Translations under genes and position numbers: made by a program | Shown here: in pieces, positions 35,321-46,669 of the stretch | How positions within the stretch are numbered: the stretch's first letter is position 1 | Layout: each line of letters starts with the position of its first letter | The notes under the pieces: model-generated | What the model saw: only the letters and a program-made list of their open reading frames with translations | Told to the model about the DNA's origin: nothing | Database searches by the model: none | Assembly (NCBI GenBank): GCA_033977485.1 | Contig: CM066994.1 | Location: 27,124,681-27,188,680 of the forward strand | DNA from: Hydrangea macrophylla | Lineage: Eukaryota; Streptophyta; Magnoliopsida; Cornales; Hydrangeaceae | Reading direction: 5' to 3' | DNA: 64,000 bases

Positions 35321-36900
35321 AAGCTGGGCAGTGGGCTGAGTGCAGAAAGCTTGTGAATAGAGTGGTTCTAAGCACCTTGATCAAGGATCGATGGTGCTGG
35401 TGTTTTGAGGACAGTGGCTGTTTCTTTTTTCTAGGGAGATGGAAAATCATAGATCATCGAAGGAGGAACAACTTGTGAACTTGTGGGGTGGCAAGTGATG
35501 CAAAGGTCGAATAGGCTGATGTGAGTTGTACTTTCTGCAATGAATGTTGCAGCAGAATCGGTTGACCATCTCTTCCTCAGTAGTCAATGGACACGGTCGT
35601 GATCATGGTGTGATAGATCGGAGACAATGGAATAGGAGCATGTTGTCCCGAGACTTTGGTAGAGTGTTGGCAGAAGTACTGGGAAGTTGGTATATGCTGT
35701 TCTTTGCATATGTTTGGTCCATTTTGATTTGGATTTATGACTAATTCAAGGCAAGGTTTTCATTAGTGGAGTGACTAGCCGACCCTGTTCGCAGTCTCAT
35801 CAGTGGAAAATAATTCATTGATTGTACTTAAAATCGAAAATTTAGAGCAAAAATGTTGTTTAAGGGTAGTTGCAACTTATGCATGATATTTCCTTTGTAA
35901 TCTTACACAGGGTGTCTTCAAGTAGGCTTAGGAATCTGATTAAAATGTGAAAACAATTTGTTCTAGCTTAAACAGACATCCACATTCTACTGAACTTTTG
36001 CTTAACAGTCACAAATAATTATGCAAAACATTTTTCTTTTTCTCATTCCATGTTCACTTGAAAATTCCAAAGCAGCACCTGGTTTCCATAAATAAATAAA
36101 TAAATAATTAAGCAGTGGAAACTTCCCAAGAGAAGTACATAGTGGAACAGCCCTTCTTTAGCAGATCGCTCTCTGAAAATGGTAAATTGATAAGCAATTG
36201 TTCACTCACAAAAATACACACACATATATATCTAAAAGTAAAAACCAATATAGAAGAGGCTCACAAAAGGGATCCAAAACTATTAATATGGTTGAACACC
36301 ATTTATAAGTCCAGAAGCGTTACATAAGCACATATATATAAGTGCAGAACCACACTCCAAACCCGAAACACCATCACCTTATATACTACATACAGTTTAC
36401 TACTGAATCAATCAAACACCCATCAGATAGGCACTTGGATTGTAGTCTCTCCCACATGAACCCCCAATATTCTGTACTTTTATTGGTATTTACCAAAATT
36501 CGATCATATTCATGCCGTCCACACATGAAGTTGGAGTTTTGTAAGCTCACAAAATTCGATCATATGCATGGTCAAAAGCTGTGGCACAGATATGCAGCGC
36601 AACTAGCCTACTGGAACACATTCCAAAGGTGTCTCTTTCTAAGCCTTGAAGATGATCCACCGGGCTCCGTCTCGCTTCTCTTCAGCATCCCCCACAACAC
36701 ATGGACATCCTCTCGCATGTCTTCACATCATGGCATAGCTAGCTTCACCAGTCCAACATGTTTTCAAAAACCACAATCAAATCACAGTTATTAATCTGAT
36801 CGCTTGCCAACTGAAAATGGTGATTTTGTGCTTTTCATTTCCTTCTAATTTCTATAATCCCTGTGGAATTAACATCTCAATACAAACATTTTCATGAAAT
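35321..36900. other. Region without recognised gene
   Basis: Mixed-composition sequence. ORFs of 60-150 codons (e.g. 36342-36794) show no family motif and no convincing splice structure. The minus strand of ~36590-36720 has somewhat higher GC but no family I recognise. Confidence 0.4.
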
Positions 36901-36904
36901 TGAG

Positions 36905-37973
36905 TACTATTAAGTGTCCCCCTCTAGAATGTTTTTTTTACATAATTCAACTGATTACAGGGACCTCCCTTCATTTTGATAAGAATATAGTCTAGCCTTT
37001 GTTTACTCCTGCCATAGTCTTTTGTAAAATAATTTTACAACGCAGTCTTCAGCCCAGAATTGAGCAACAGTGAACTGTTGGTTATTGGCTGCTTCTTTAC
37101 AAAACATATCTAAGCATAGTTAGGATTAATTTAGATCCTTTTTTTTTTTTTAAGCTGCTTCTTTACAAAACATATGTACCATTTGTTAGTGGCTCACTCT
37201 GGACATTGTTATTTTTAGTAACCAACCCAGTCCTATGATGTGGTCTTCATACTAGTAAATTGTTTTCTTGATTATGCATGCGTTATTAATTTCTTGATAT
37301 GCCTACAAAATTTTTGAAGATTTTGTTATTTCAGGTTTCGATTGAGATGGATATGACTAGAACCTAAGCCTCAAATTGTTTGATTTTTTTTACTTATCCA
37401 AATAATAAATCCTATTCAATATGGTTGTTCTTATTTTCCTTTAAATTTCTAGTACTATATAATTTAACAAATAAAAAAAATAATATTTGCCGGATATGTA
37501 CCAAACAATCAGAGAATTAATTGTTCCTAAGAAAGACGTACTCTTTCATGTAGAGATCCGCTTGAAGCACATTCAGTTGAGATAAGGAGCTTTCACTTAT
37601 GGTTCGATTTGGGTTTATTCACGCAAACGAAAATCACATAGTAGTGGTTACGCTCAAATATTTGTGTAATTGAGATTTTGTGATTGGGGCCATAATTATT
37701 TGTTACTGGGGCTTAATTTTGGTTGATTGAGGTTTGCGTCACTGAATTAAGATGATCAACGAGGAAAATTATTGAAAAGCTATGAAGCACGCACACGAAT
37801 ACGCCGACGACACTGGTACGTCAACAAGATAAATCCTAAAAAACGATGGCACGACACGGCAGGGATACACACTTTTTAATAGAAAAAAAGTTTAATTTTA
37901 AGCTCATTTCTAACATATTTATAGGATGTTCATTTCATATTTTTCGAACGTTATTGTTTAATATTAAGAAAAT

Positions 37974-38015
<42 letters not shown>

Positions 38016-38815
38016 GATCGGACAACGAGGGTCTTGAGAGACTAATATTGGGAGAACGTAAGGAGATAAGTGATGTAATGCTTGACAAAATCAACTCTGT
38101 TTTGGTTTTGAAAATGTTAAAAAAAAACTAACAAAAGTCATCTTTTTGGTCAAAAAGAGCTTATCTCCATGTTCCTTGAAGTGTCTCGCCATATATATGT
38201 CGGTGATGTGTCTGCCTCTAAAAATTGCATAATAGAAACAAGGCATGTATTTCCCATGTCCGATACGTGTCGGAGGTGTGTCGGATGAGTGTCAGTATCC
38301 GGTACGTGTTGGACACAGGTACAGAGCCATTTTTCGAAGTGTCGGTGCTTCGTAGTTGAAGAGTATTGAGTTGATTGTAATAGTGTCACTATTCACAAGA
38401 TCAATGAGAAGAAATAGACAAGTATTAAATTGTGTGGTGGTATGTATGTTGGTATTAAATTGTGTGGTGGTATGTATGTTGTGGTGATGGTGGCGGATGA
38501 TCGGAGGATCAATACATATTATTTAAATGGGTATATTTTTAAATTTTAAATGGGTTAGTGTAATTTTAAAAAACTACAAGGGAGGTCCGTGTAATCTAAT
38601 ATAATCTCGAGGGAGGTCAAAGTAAACATTAGAGGAACAGTTAAGGTCATTTTTGGAAGAATAACGTAATTGTTTAATGACGAAAGCATTTCTGTAACTG
38701 AGGGGGAAAGGAGTTAACTAAACATTAAACTCAAGAGAGGTAAGTGTACTTATAAAAAAAACAACAGGCCGGAGAGGTCCGTGTATTAAACTTAACCTCG
38801 AGGGAGGTCAGAGTA
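36905..38815. mobile_element. TIR element copy 2 (same family as 28876-29975)
   Basis: Shares 'gatttgggtttattcacgca', 'ttatttaaatgggta', 'aggtccgtgtaatct' and 'cgagggaggtcagagta' with copy 1. It ends at 38813-38815. The left end is diverged. A (GA)n tract lies at ~37977-38012. A segment at 38160-38330 has repeated 'gtgtcgg' and 'tacgtgt' motifs that look like a separate insertion. Confidence 0.6.
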
Positions 38816-38825
38816 TTTATCCCTT

Positions 38826-39665
38826 TAGGCCATGTTTGGCAGGCAGGATAAGGGGGTCGGATTGGATAACTTTTATCCAATCCAGTCTTTGGGGCGCACA
38901 CTGGATAGGACTATTCTATCACAAGCTCTCATTTTATCCCAATGAGCTTGGGATAACTCAATACCGAGGATAACTAAATACCGCAGGGGGGCTAGGTGGA
39001 TAAGAGAGTTTGGGATAACTCTTGGAACCTTTTTTTTTTTTTTTTTTTTTTTTTTCAGATTTATATAAATATATATATGTATTTTTTTTAAAAAAAAATT
39101 CTCCCTAAATTTGTTTCTTTTTTCCCCAGATCTTCTTTGTTTATTTTGTTTTCAGAACTCTATTTTTTTTCCTGTCCATAGTTTTTTTTTAGATTTATTT
39201 ATAAATAAAAAAAAAACTTTCAAATACCCTAGATTTGTTTTTGTTTTGTTCTGTTTTTTTTTTTCCCTTTCCAAATTTATTATGTATTTATTTTTATTTT
39301 TTCCCCAAATTTGCTTCTTCTTTTTTTCCTCCCCTAGAGCTTCTTTTTTTATTTTCAGATCTTTTTTTCCTTTCCAAATTTGCTTTTTTAAAAATAATTT
39401 TTTTAAAGATTTGTTTAAAAAAAAAAAACTTTCAGATCCTTTTTTTTCCCCTTCAGGTCTCTTTTTTTTTTAATTATCCGGAACTTATATCCGGGCAAGA
39501 CCAAACACAGGATTAAGATATAATAGCTTATCCGACAGTTTTATCCTGCACTTTCTAAACACTTGACAACATAACAACTTATCCGATAGGATTACTAATC
39601 CAGTCTAATCCTGCCTTATCCAATCCAATCCGAAAGTTTTATCCGACCTTCCAAATGAGGGCTCA
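38826..39665. mobile_element. hAT-like foldback element with T-rich centre
   Basis: The left AGGCCATGTTTGGCAGGCAG and the right, inverted, AGCCCTCATTTGGAAGGTCG begin arms sharing 'ggataa', 'cggattggat' and 'gtgggataa'-like blocks. The centre (39030-39470) is nearly pure T/C low complexity. Open frames there are phenylalanine-rich artefacts. Confidence 0.55.
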
Positions 39666-39769
39666 AGTTTTACTTCAGACTAATTTCTAAGTTAGCACAA
39701 TTAATCCAAAGATATAACAAGTGACCTATAATTGTAATTTTGTTACTACATGATGATGCCTAAAACTGG

Positions 39770-40892
39770 TAAGAAAGGTTTTGAGAGAGAAAGAGATGGG
39801 AACAATTTGTATGTGGTTCGGTCCCGTTAACGAGGTGACCTACGTCCACGGTTGCGTCTGTGCGCTTCTCACTAGCAGATCTCCGGCGGGCCTGGTGAGC
39901 CAACAAAGATGGGCGACACTACCAGTAATACCGGCCGGGTGTATGCGTACTGATGGTGAGTTCTTTGTTGAATGCTTGTAAGCTTAGAGAGTTGATTTCG
40001 GGAACCCTTTGACAGGGTAGATGGGCTCTTTTATAGATGCAAGAGTCCACCCTTACATGGTAAGTTGATAGGATTAGGAAATCCAATCTAATCACAATAG
40101 ATTCGCATGATCTTAGGAGAGTTTCCTAAGTAGTTTAGGAAACTGCCATATCTCCTTTCACAGACTTGTAGTTGATTTAGGAAACTGCTGGACAGGTTGG
40201 GATCGCAGGACACCGCGACCTTTACGCCCGGCCTGTTGATACGACCGTGCGGTTTGCATGATCACCTCGGGAAAGCTTGGGCCCACGGGGTGCGCCCTTA
40301 CCGGAATAATTGACGCCTCTGGGTGACGTGGCACTGTCTTCTTGGCTAGATTATTTTGGACATATCAGTTGCCCCCCATTTTTGAAACTGACCGGATGCG
40401 TCATCGGGTGAGGATTCGAAAATCAGTAGCGTCCTAGAATCCGTTCGGACATTGTTCGAGAATGTTGCTAGAGACGAGGGCCCACACTCCAGGTCCCCCG
40501 TTGGAGTAACCGACCGGTAAAGGTAGGAGCTCAGGTGTGGGTATTGCCACGTGTCAGGGAGTAATTGGCCTGGTCAGGGTTTAGCAGAGTCAGTTCGGAT
40601 GTAACCGAACAGTCGCGTAGTAACCGGACCGTCACGTCACACATTTAATGTGCGCGTCTTTTTAGGCGACCCTACACGTGCCCGAGATGACAGCTGTCGT
40701 CGACTTTTGGCGGGAAAGCATCTGAGCCGTCGAATCTATTTGATCTGGACCGTCCACTACTTCTATATAAGGAGTACCTGTTCATTCCATATATTCCTAC
40801 TGTTTGAAGATGGAATATACCGAGCGGTCTTTGAGAGCAAAGTATTCCCGAGTTCCTTTCCTCTTCTTCTTTACAATCTAAGCTTCTCCCTA
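39770..40892 (+). mobile_element. LTR/leader region of a gag-only (LARD-like) retroelement
   Basis: GC-richer than the surroundings and compositionally different from the AT-rich flanks. 'gtatgtggttcggtcccg' and 'gacctacgtccacgg' open it; it ends in a leader before the 40893 ORF. It includes a 'catatcagttgccccccat' junction near 40370. The exact LTR borders could not be fixed. Confidence 0.5.
40763..40771 (+). promoter_or_regulatory. TATA box of the gag-like retroelement
   Basis: CTATATAAG lies 122-130 bp before the ATG at 40893, in a CT-rich leader context. Confidence 0.6.
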
Positions 40893-41987
40893 ATGGCCTC
40901 TCACGTCGACCTAAGCTCCAATGAAGGACTTACCGCCTTCAGGAGGGACTGCGAGATCCCTGACGACGTCGGGATCCGTCCCTATGTTGAAGGAGAGGAG
41001 GTGGCTTTACCCTCGGTCATTATTAGCAGTTATCTGTTGCTAATAGTGGGGCTGCGCTTTCCTCTCTCCGCCTCCTTCTGTGATCTCTTACAGGGATTGC
41101 ACTTCCCGCTGGCCAAGTGTCGTCCGAATCTTGCCCGGCTTCTTTGGGGCATATCACTGCTGAACGAGCGTCTCGGGGTATTCCTCCGCTCTGTGGACGT
41201 CGCCAGGTGCTATCTCTTAAGCATCGACCGTGGGGATCCTTACCTACACGCCGGAGTGGAAGGAAAGCATCTCGTCCGGGGTCTGGACTTCCCCAACAAG
41301 AACTGGCATCAATACCCTTGGGCCGTTGTCTCCGGCAACTGGTTGGTGGACCCCTTTATGTACTCTCATGCAGCCTTTGATCCCGAACTGTACAAGACGT
41401 CCTTTGCCGCTTTCTGTGACATCGTTTCCTCAGTGGCTGATATGGAGGCGATCAACCGAGCAGTCGAGGCTGACCTCAGGTTTTCCGATTTGATCGAGGG
41501 ACCTGTTGGTGAGGTTGGCGGTGAAGTTCCCATTGCAGCTCCTGTTGTGGCTGCTTTCGGGTCGCGCCGGTATACCCTTTGCATGGTTTCCGGCCTGCAT
41601 GCCATGAGAGGGGCCGCCCCACCTGAAGGGCCAATCGCTCTATCCACCAGCTCCGAGTCATCCTCGTCTGGGGATACAGGTCCGCCACCAGGCCCGACCA
41701 GGAAGGGTAAGGAGAAGGCGGTTGAGGAGGAATCTCAACCCCAACCAAAAAGGAGTCGGCCGGAAGCACACGCCGGCCTTCATATGCCTAGCTCCTGGAC
41801 GGGCCTCTCCCTTGGTAATCTGGAAGGTCGTCTGCAGGCGGTGGAAAAGCAAAGTGCTCTTCTGCAGACGGACTTTATCATGCGAGAGGTGGACTTTCAC
41901 GCTCTGGAGCTCACTGTCAAGGAATTGGTGGCCAGGATGGCTGCCATGGAAGAGGAAATCAAGGCTCTGAAGGGCAAGGGGACCTGA
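40893..41987 (+). CDS. Gag-like protein of plant retroelement ('putative gypsy-type transposon' domain)
   Basis: An intact 364-aa ORF; the ATG at 40893 follows a CT-rich leader, and the longer upstream open frame is non-coding in character. Residues ~40-200 resemble the plant 'putative gypsy type transposon' (Transposase_28) domain, with LRFPLSASFCDLLQGL, RPNLARLLWGI, a conserved Trp (NKNWHQYPW) and VSGNWLVDP. Then comes a Ser/Pro/Lys-rich linker (~240-300), with KGKEKAVEEE and a likely basic nuclear-type stretch KRSRP. A C-terminal coiled coil (~310-360) has heptads such as LEGRLQAVEKQSALLQ and VARMAAMEEEIKALKG. Such proteins are encoded by non-autonomous retroelements and are thought to act as structural (Gag-like) proteins. 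No stop or frameshift suggests a young insertion. Confidence 0.75.
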   Translation: MASHVDLSSNEGLTAFRRDCEIPDDVGIRPYVEGEEVALPSVIISSYLLLIVGLRFPLSASFCDLLQGLHFPLAKCRPNLARLLWGISLLNERLGVFLRSVDVARCYLLSIDRGDPYLHAGVEGKHLVRGLDFPNKNWHQYPWAVVSGNWLVDPFMYSHAAFDPELYKTSFAAFCDIVSSVADMEAINRAVEADLRFSDLIEGPVGEVGGEVPIAAPVVAAFGSRRYTLCMVSGLHAMRGAAPPEGPIALSTSSESSSSGDTGPPPGPTRKGKEKAVEEESQPQPKRSRPEAHAGLHMPSSWTGLSLGNLEGRLQAVEKQSALLQTDFIMREVDFHALELTVKELVARMAAMEEEIKALKGKGT

Positions 41988-42072
41988 TGACCCTCTTTTT
42001 TCTCTTTTGTTATTTTTTTTTGCTGGGGAAGCTACTAAAACTACCCCCTCAATGTACAAAACACTTTAATTA

Positions 42073-42240
42073 ATGAAAAGGTCCTCTGAGGCCACCTTTT
42101 TGCATCAAGTCCACAATGCAGCTGTTATAGCCGAACGAGATATTAACAAATACAAGCAGAGTCAACAAGGAAAACGACAAAGTGAAGGTAAAGGGAAGGG
42201 GAAAGGCTTCTTCAAGAAACCATTTTCACGGGGACCTAGG
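42073..42240 (+). pseudogene. Retroelement gag C-terminal fragment
   Basis: The open frame AERDINKYKQSQQGKRQSEG, then KGKGFFKKPFSRGP, looks like a basic Gag tail. It is cut on the left (soon after the upstream ORF's 3' end) and on the right by CACTA repeats at 42245. Confidence 0.45.
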
Positions 42241-42244
42241 TCAG

Positions 42245-42360
42245 TTGTGAGCAGTGACAACTATTTTTTGTCACCCCCGGAATTGTCCCGGTCGGAAACA
42301 GTGACAAAGGCCCTTTATCACTTCCCATAGCAGTGACAAATCGGTCATTCTGGTGCAGTA
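42245..42360. mobile_element. CACTA family-1 right terminus (second copy)
   Basis: 'gcagtgacaactattttttgtcacc' and 'agcagtgacaaatcggtcattctggtgcagt(a)' match the 25880-25916 end; the last G is mutated to A. The matching left end was not found. Confidence 0.7.
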
Positions 42361-42786
42361 ATTAACTGTCTGAATTCTCTAGATTGTGTGTTGTGAGAGG
42401 GAGTGTATGTATATATAAATTTTGAGAACTTGGGCTTCAAGAACTCTCCTCTTCACTCAACAAAATCATAGTTTAGATCCTAATATAGATAAAATACATA
42501 CATACAGTTGTGAAATACAGATTATATATACGTATATAATCTGAACTTCATACAATAGAGGTCAATATAGGTTCATAGGGGACAAGTCTAAATGTTTGGC
42601 AAATCTAACTTTTGGCACAACATTAACACACAAAAATTTAGCATTCCCAAACAAAGTATAAGTAAGATGTCTAGGAATTTATTAAGGTGTTTGAGAAAAT
42701 TGCTTATGACACTACAAATACACGTACACAAAATGCATTGCCAAACAAGCTTATCAAATGATTGCTTACATTAAATACAAGTGTCA
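42361..42786. other. AT-rich spacer
   Basis: No recognised feature apart from a few TA-rich stretches. Confidence 0.4.
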
Positions 42787-43130
42787 CTTTCTAATTGATG
42801 GAGATTCCCAAACTGTGGGAGTCCATCGCGGCGCGGACAATTTTCGATCATAAACTGGTATTTTTGTGGCACGGTGATCACCACAAAAATACAGAAAATT
42901 TATATTAACGTAGGAAATAAATGACCGATTGTACAAAATTACAGTTTTAGTCCAAAGCAAATATTTTCACCATTTTGAAAATACACTTTTGAAATCACGT
43001 AACAGGTGTTTCTAAACTTATAAGAATTACTATTAGGCTCCAAACAAAGTATTCTACTGAAATAAAACAAGGAATGCAATTTATAACATGGAATTATATT
43101 TAGCAATTAAAGTGAAATACAGGTTGTTAC
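42787..43130 (-). mobile_element. Ty3/gypsy LTR fragment, minus strand
   Basis: The minus strand begins (a)GTAACAACCTGTATTTCACT near 43130 and includes 'ctgtatttttgtggtgatca' and 'aaaataccagtttatg'. It matches the + strand LTR at 60348-60690 (TGTAATAACCTGCATTTTC, 'ctgtatttttgtggtgacca', 'aaaataccagtttatg'). No pol is next to it, so it is a solo or truncated LTR. Confidence 0.75.
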
Positions 43131-43215
43131 TGTGGTAGTCCCGATGGTTGAGCATTTAAGAGAAGATAGATAAAAGAGATGAAGAAAGAGGTTGGTGTAC
43201 TTGGGGTGGTTGAGC

Positions 43216-43257
<42 letters not shown>

Positions 43258-43787
43258 TTCAAAAAAGAAAAGGAGAGAGATGAGAGGTTGAATGGGGGTG
43301 TTCGTGTCATTTGGGTTCATTAAGGCAAAAGGGCCTGACCGTCGGTCGGGGTGTTGTGTCAGGCTGACGAGGTGCTCTTGAAGTGGAGGAGCTGCCAAGT
43401 GGAGTCATCTCTATTCCAATATCTCCGTGCTTAGCCTTATGAACCACATCCGTGGCTGCATTTTTCATGGACTTGTCTCCATGGGTTTCCAAATAGAAAC
43501 CATTGTTGTGGGGAAATTTAATTCTACTTCTAAGTGGGTTTCTAAATTTGGGGAAATTTGATTCTACTTCTACCCTATTTGTGAACTTATCTGCAATAGC
43601 AAAATCCAAAAATGGGTGTTACTAAAAGAGTGTGTACTTGGGTGAAAGAGAGAAGATAGAGAGAGTGCTCTTGGGGGTTAGGGCTAGAGGGTTATTTTGG
43701 GTATATTCGAGTTTTAAGGGAAAAAATGAATAAAATAAGAGAAGGGTGGCATATTTAGCAAATTTGGTGGTGTATTTAGCCCCACCC

Positions 43788-43795
<8 letters not shown>
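43131..43795 (-). repeat. Repeat family with 'gggtggggctaaata' end, copy 2
   Basis: On the minus strand it begins at (TA)n/GGGTGGGGCTAAATACACCA (~43793) and matches 14869-15330, including the CT tract (here (GA)n on the plus strand, 43217-43252). Longer than copy 1. Its 80-100-codon minus-strand ORFs are unrecognised. Confidence 0.6.
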
Positions 43796-43826
<31 letters not shown>

Positions 43827-43844
43827 ATGTGTGCGTGTTAGTAA

Positions 43845-44095
43845 AAGTAGCTTCTAGTGACAGTTCTAATGACACTTTCGTTTTGTCATTACTTACAAAT
43901 ATATGTCACTTCAAAAGTAACATTTAGCGACACTTTTAATGACACTTTTTCTCTATCGTTACAAAGTGACCTTTACCGATAGTTTCACCAACACTTGGGT
44001 AAGTGTCTCAACAAGGATTAGTGACAGCACTATTATGACACTTAGGCAAGTGTTGGTATAACAACTAGTGACACATTTTGTGAACTATTGTGATC
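43845..44095. repeat. Subterminal-repeat-like array ('taatgacactttt')
   Basis: Short repeats 'agtgaca', 'aatgacacttt' and 'tcgttac' recur in both orientations as in CACTA ends. No terminal CACTA was found. Confidence 0.45.
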
Positions 44096-44199
44096 GGGAG
44101 TGAACAGTTCCTATTTACACACCTTAATTCACATTTGTTAGCACTTAGTGCCCTGTTTTCTTGTACTTTTACTTTGTTTTTCACTTTTGTCAGGTTCTG

Positions 44200-45410
44200 G
44201 AAGGAAGTAGCTATTCCAGGATTTTGGGATGTGAAAATAGATCTAACCAAAGCAAAAAAAGCCCACATCGCCGGCGCGACACGCTCGCGCAATTTACCAG
44301 CATCGCGCTCGCGCGGCCAGCTCATATGACCTAGAAAAAATTGAAGTTGCGTATTTCAATGTGCTGAAGACTCCTATGTGAACGAAATTGCATGAATGCA
44401 TCCAGAAAATAAAATACAGCTATTTTAGTTGGATTAGGTTTATGAAAATATCCTAATCCCTCTACAACTATATGTACATTATTCTAATTCAATTTTGGGT
44501 TACACATCATATCATACTACTTTGGAGGCAACTTGGGAGAGGAAAGCAAGGGAAGAGAAGATCCATCTTGAAGGTTACTAATGGCAACAATCATATCCAT
44601 CTTCATGTTTTTGTCAACTATGCGTAACTAACACCTAGTCTAGGGTTTCAATGAAACCCAAGTCATGTAAAGGGGATATTTCTGCTTTCTTTCTTTAGGT
44701 TTTATGTATTTGGATAGTTGATTGTATGTTTGAGGATTATAAATGTATAATCGATTTTTAATGTTAAATAATCAATAATACTTAGGCTTTGTTCTTGTCT
44801 TAGATTCTCCCTTGTATTTATTAAACTCAATATTCCTTGATTTCTGTGATTCATAGGAATATTTGCATACAATTGTGCTTATATGATTGTGATGTTTTGT
44901 ATCTTTTATGATTCATGCCTAGGAAAAATGGGTTGTGCTACACTCTAGTTATAGGTAGACAATCCATGCCAACCGCGCGAAGATGAGTTATGCTTAGAGT
45001 AAACTACTAATATCCTCTTGTTGATACTATCGGGCGCTACGGTAGATCTTAACTATCCAATCATAGAGCCTAGAGTAAAATGTATAGATTACCGATGCAT
45101 TGGTAGTGGTGAATTTGTAATCCTAGATCCCATTCACATTCATTAGAACCAACTTTAAATAGTGCTTTTAGTTAGTTATTTTAATTCCTCTGCATCCATA
45201 GTTTAGTTCATAGTAGTAATTAAATCAAAAATCAATTGAATTTTTGTTTTCTATAACTAAGTAGATCTAGGTTTTATCAATTAAAGGATAAAAATAAACA
45301 ATTTCTATGGGTTCGACATTTACTTCCACACTACAAATCTTAGGAAGTAAAGCATACTTTTATATCTTTATTTTGACAAGATCATATTGCATCTCTTTTT
45401 TCTATCTTTA
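44200..45410 (+). mobile_element. Degraded LTR-like sequence
   Basis: Has a GC-rich 'ctcgcgcggcc' patch (44270-44320), 'ctagtctagggtttcaatgaaaccc' (44635), and near the right end 'ctatgggttcgacatttacttcc' (45318), typical of gypsy (Tat/Athila-like) LTR 3' parts. No coding domain. Inference only. Confidence 0.4.
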
Positions 45411-45560
45411 AAGGCCTGTTTTGTTGTAGTGATGGGACCCATGAGTTGCTTTAGACTTTTAGTCAAATGGGAACATCAATACTTCATCAAGCATTTCCAT
45501 TCGGATTGGCACCCAAGGCTTTTTGTACTAAGGCTTTTGTAGATACATGCATATCAAAGT

Positions 45561-45743
45561 ATATAGGAAGGGTGATGCTATTTCCACTCCATCATTGAAC
45601 TAAGACACTTCATGGTACCATTCTTAAAACATGTGGTATATGCATGTCATGCATTACATACATAGTATCACATGCTTTGATAGTGATACCATAGAGTGCA
45701 TTGGTTCAATGATGGAGTGGAAATAACAATTCCCATATAGGAA
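45561..45743. mobile_element. Mutator-type MITE, 165 bp, with exact 9-bp TSD
   Basis: TSD ATATAGGAA at 45561-45569 and 45735-45743. Element 45570-45734 starts GGGTGATGCTATTTCCACTC; its right end read inversely is GGGAATTGTTATTTCCACTC. The arms continue through 'catcattgaac'. Nine-base TSDs are the Mutator signature. Confidence 0.9.
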
Positions 45744-45911
45744 CCACCCTTTTTTCTTTTGTGAACTTTTTGGCACCACAATGCCATTACATTCGGCCAT
45801 GACCACATCAAAGGGAAGCATGGCTTCAGACATTCCTCTAAAATAAGAGGTTGGGGTTGGTCATTAGACCACCTACTGTGGGTCAATAAATGACGTGGGG
45901 CCCAGCCATTA

Positions 45912-46669
45912 TTTGCATTTGAGAAATTCTATCCGCACCCACCTATTTTGCTTTATACACCCACCTTTTAATGAATTTTTCTCATTACAGTTATATCCCT
46001 ATATAAAATTACATATTAAGACAAAATCAATTAAAAGAATTCTAAAAAAGTTACTCTCTACACTCACCTACCTGAGCAAACCCTAACTTATATGTATACA
46101 CATATACACATATAAAATCCCACATATACGTTTATATATATACATATATAAATATGTATGTATTCAATATATATGTATGTTTTCTATTGTATATGTATCT
46201 CTCTCTATATATACATTGATATGTTTATTGGACATGATGGTCTTTCCCATTCATTGGACAATTCCAAAATAACCATTGTACTCCATTATTTCAAATAGAA
46301 TTGACATATTAAAGTCTACAAATATTTTTTTTTCTTAATCGATTTGTATATTATGTCGAAACTAGTTTTGTAGAAACCTAGTGATGGATTGATTTCCTTG
46401 CTCAGATTTACAATCCAAATACAGATTAAAGATCATCTTAGGAGATAAAAGAGAAGTAAAATGGATAGAAGATGGTGAGAGTAGAAAGATGAATATTTGG
46501 GTTGAACAAGATGGTGGGTGTAGAGAGATAGAGATTAGGGTTAATTTGGGGATGAATGGTGGGTGTAGAGAGTAAATTATTTTAACTTAAATTAGAATGG
46601 TGGGTGTATAGAGTAAACGGGTGTAGAGAGTAAAATAGGTGGGTGTAGATAGAGTCACTCTTTGCATTT
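45912..46669. mobile_element. Mutator-type MITE, 740 bp, with exact 9-bp TSD
   Basis: TSD TTTGCATTT at 45912-45920 and 46661-46669. Element 45921-46660 begins GAGAAATTCTATCCGCACCC; its right end read inversely is GAGTGACTCTATCTACACCC. Both go on 'acctatttt'. The left arm repeats 'acacccacc' and the right arm 'ggtgggtgtagagag'. There is no transposase. Confidence 0.92.

Noticed and set aside
36342..36794. 150-codon ORF
   Set aside because: No recognisable motif, mixed composition, no promoter or splice evidence; open by chance.
39111..39516. ORFs of 93 and 120 codons
   Set aside because: Nearly pure T/C low-complexity DNA in the centre of a foldback element; phenylalanine-rich, no domain.
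41366..42059. Minus-strand ORFs of 93-133 codons
   Set aside because: Antisense shadows of the intact gag-like ORF.
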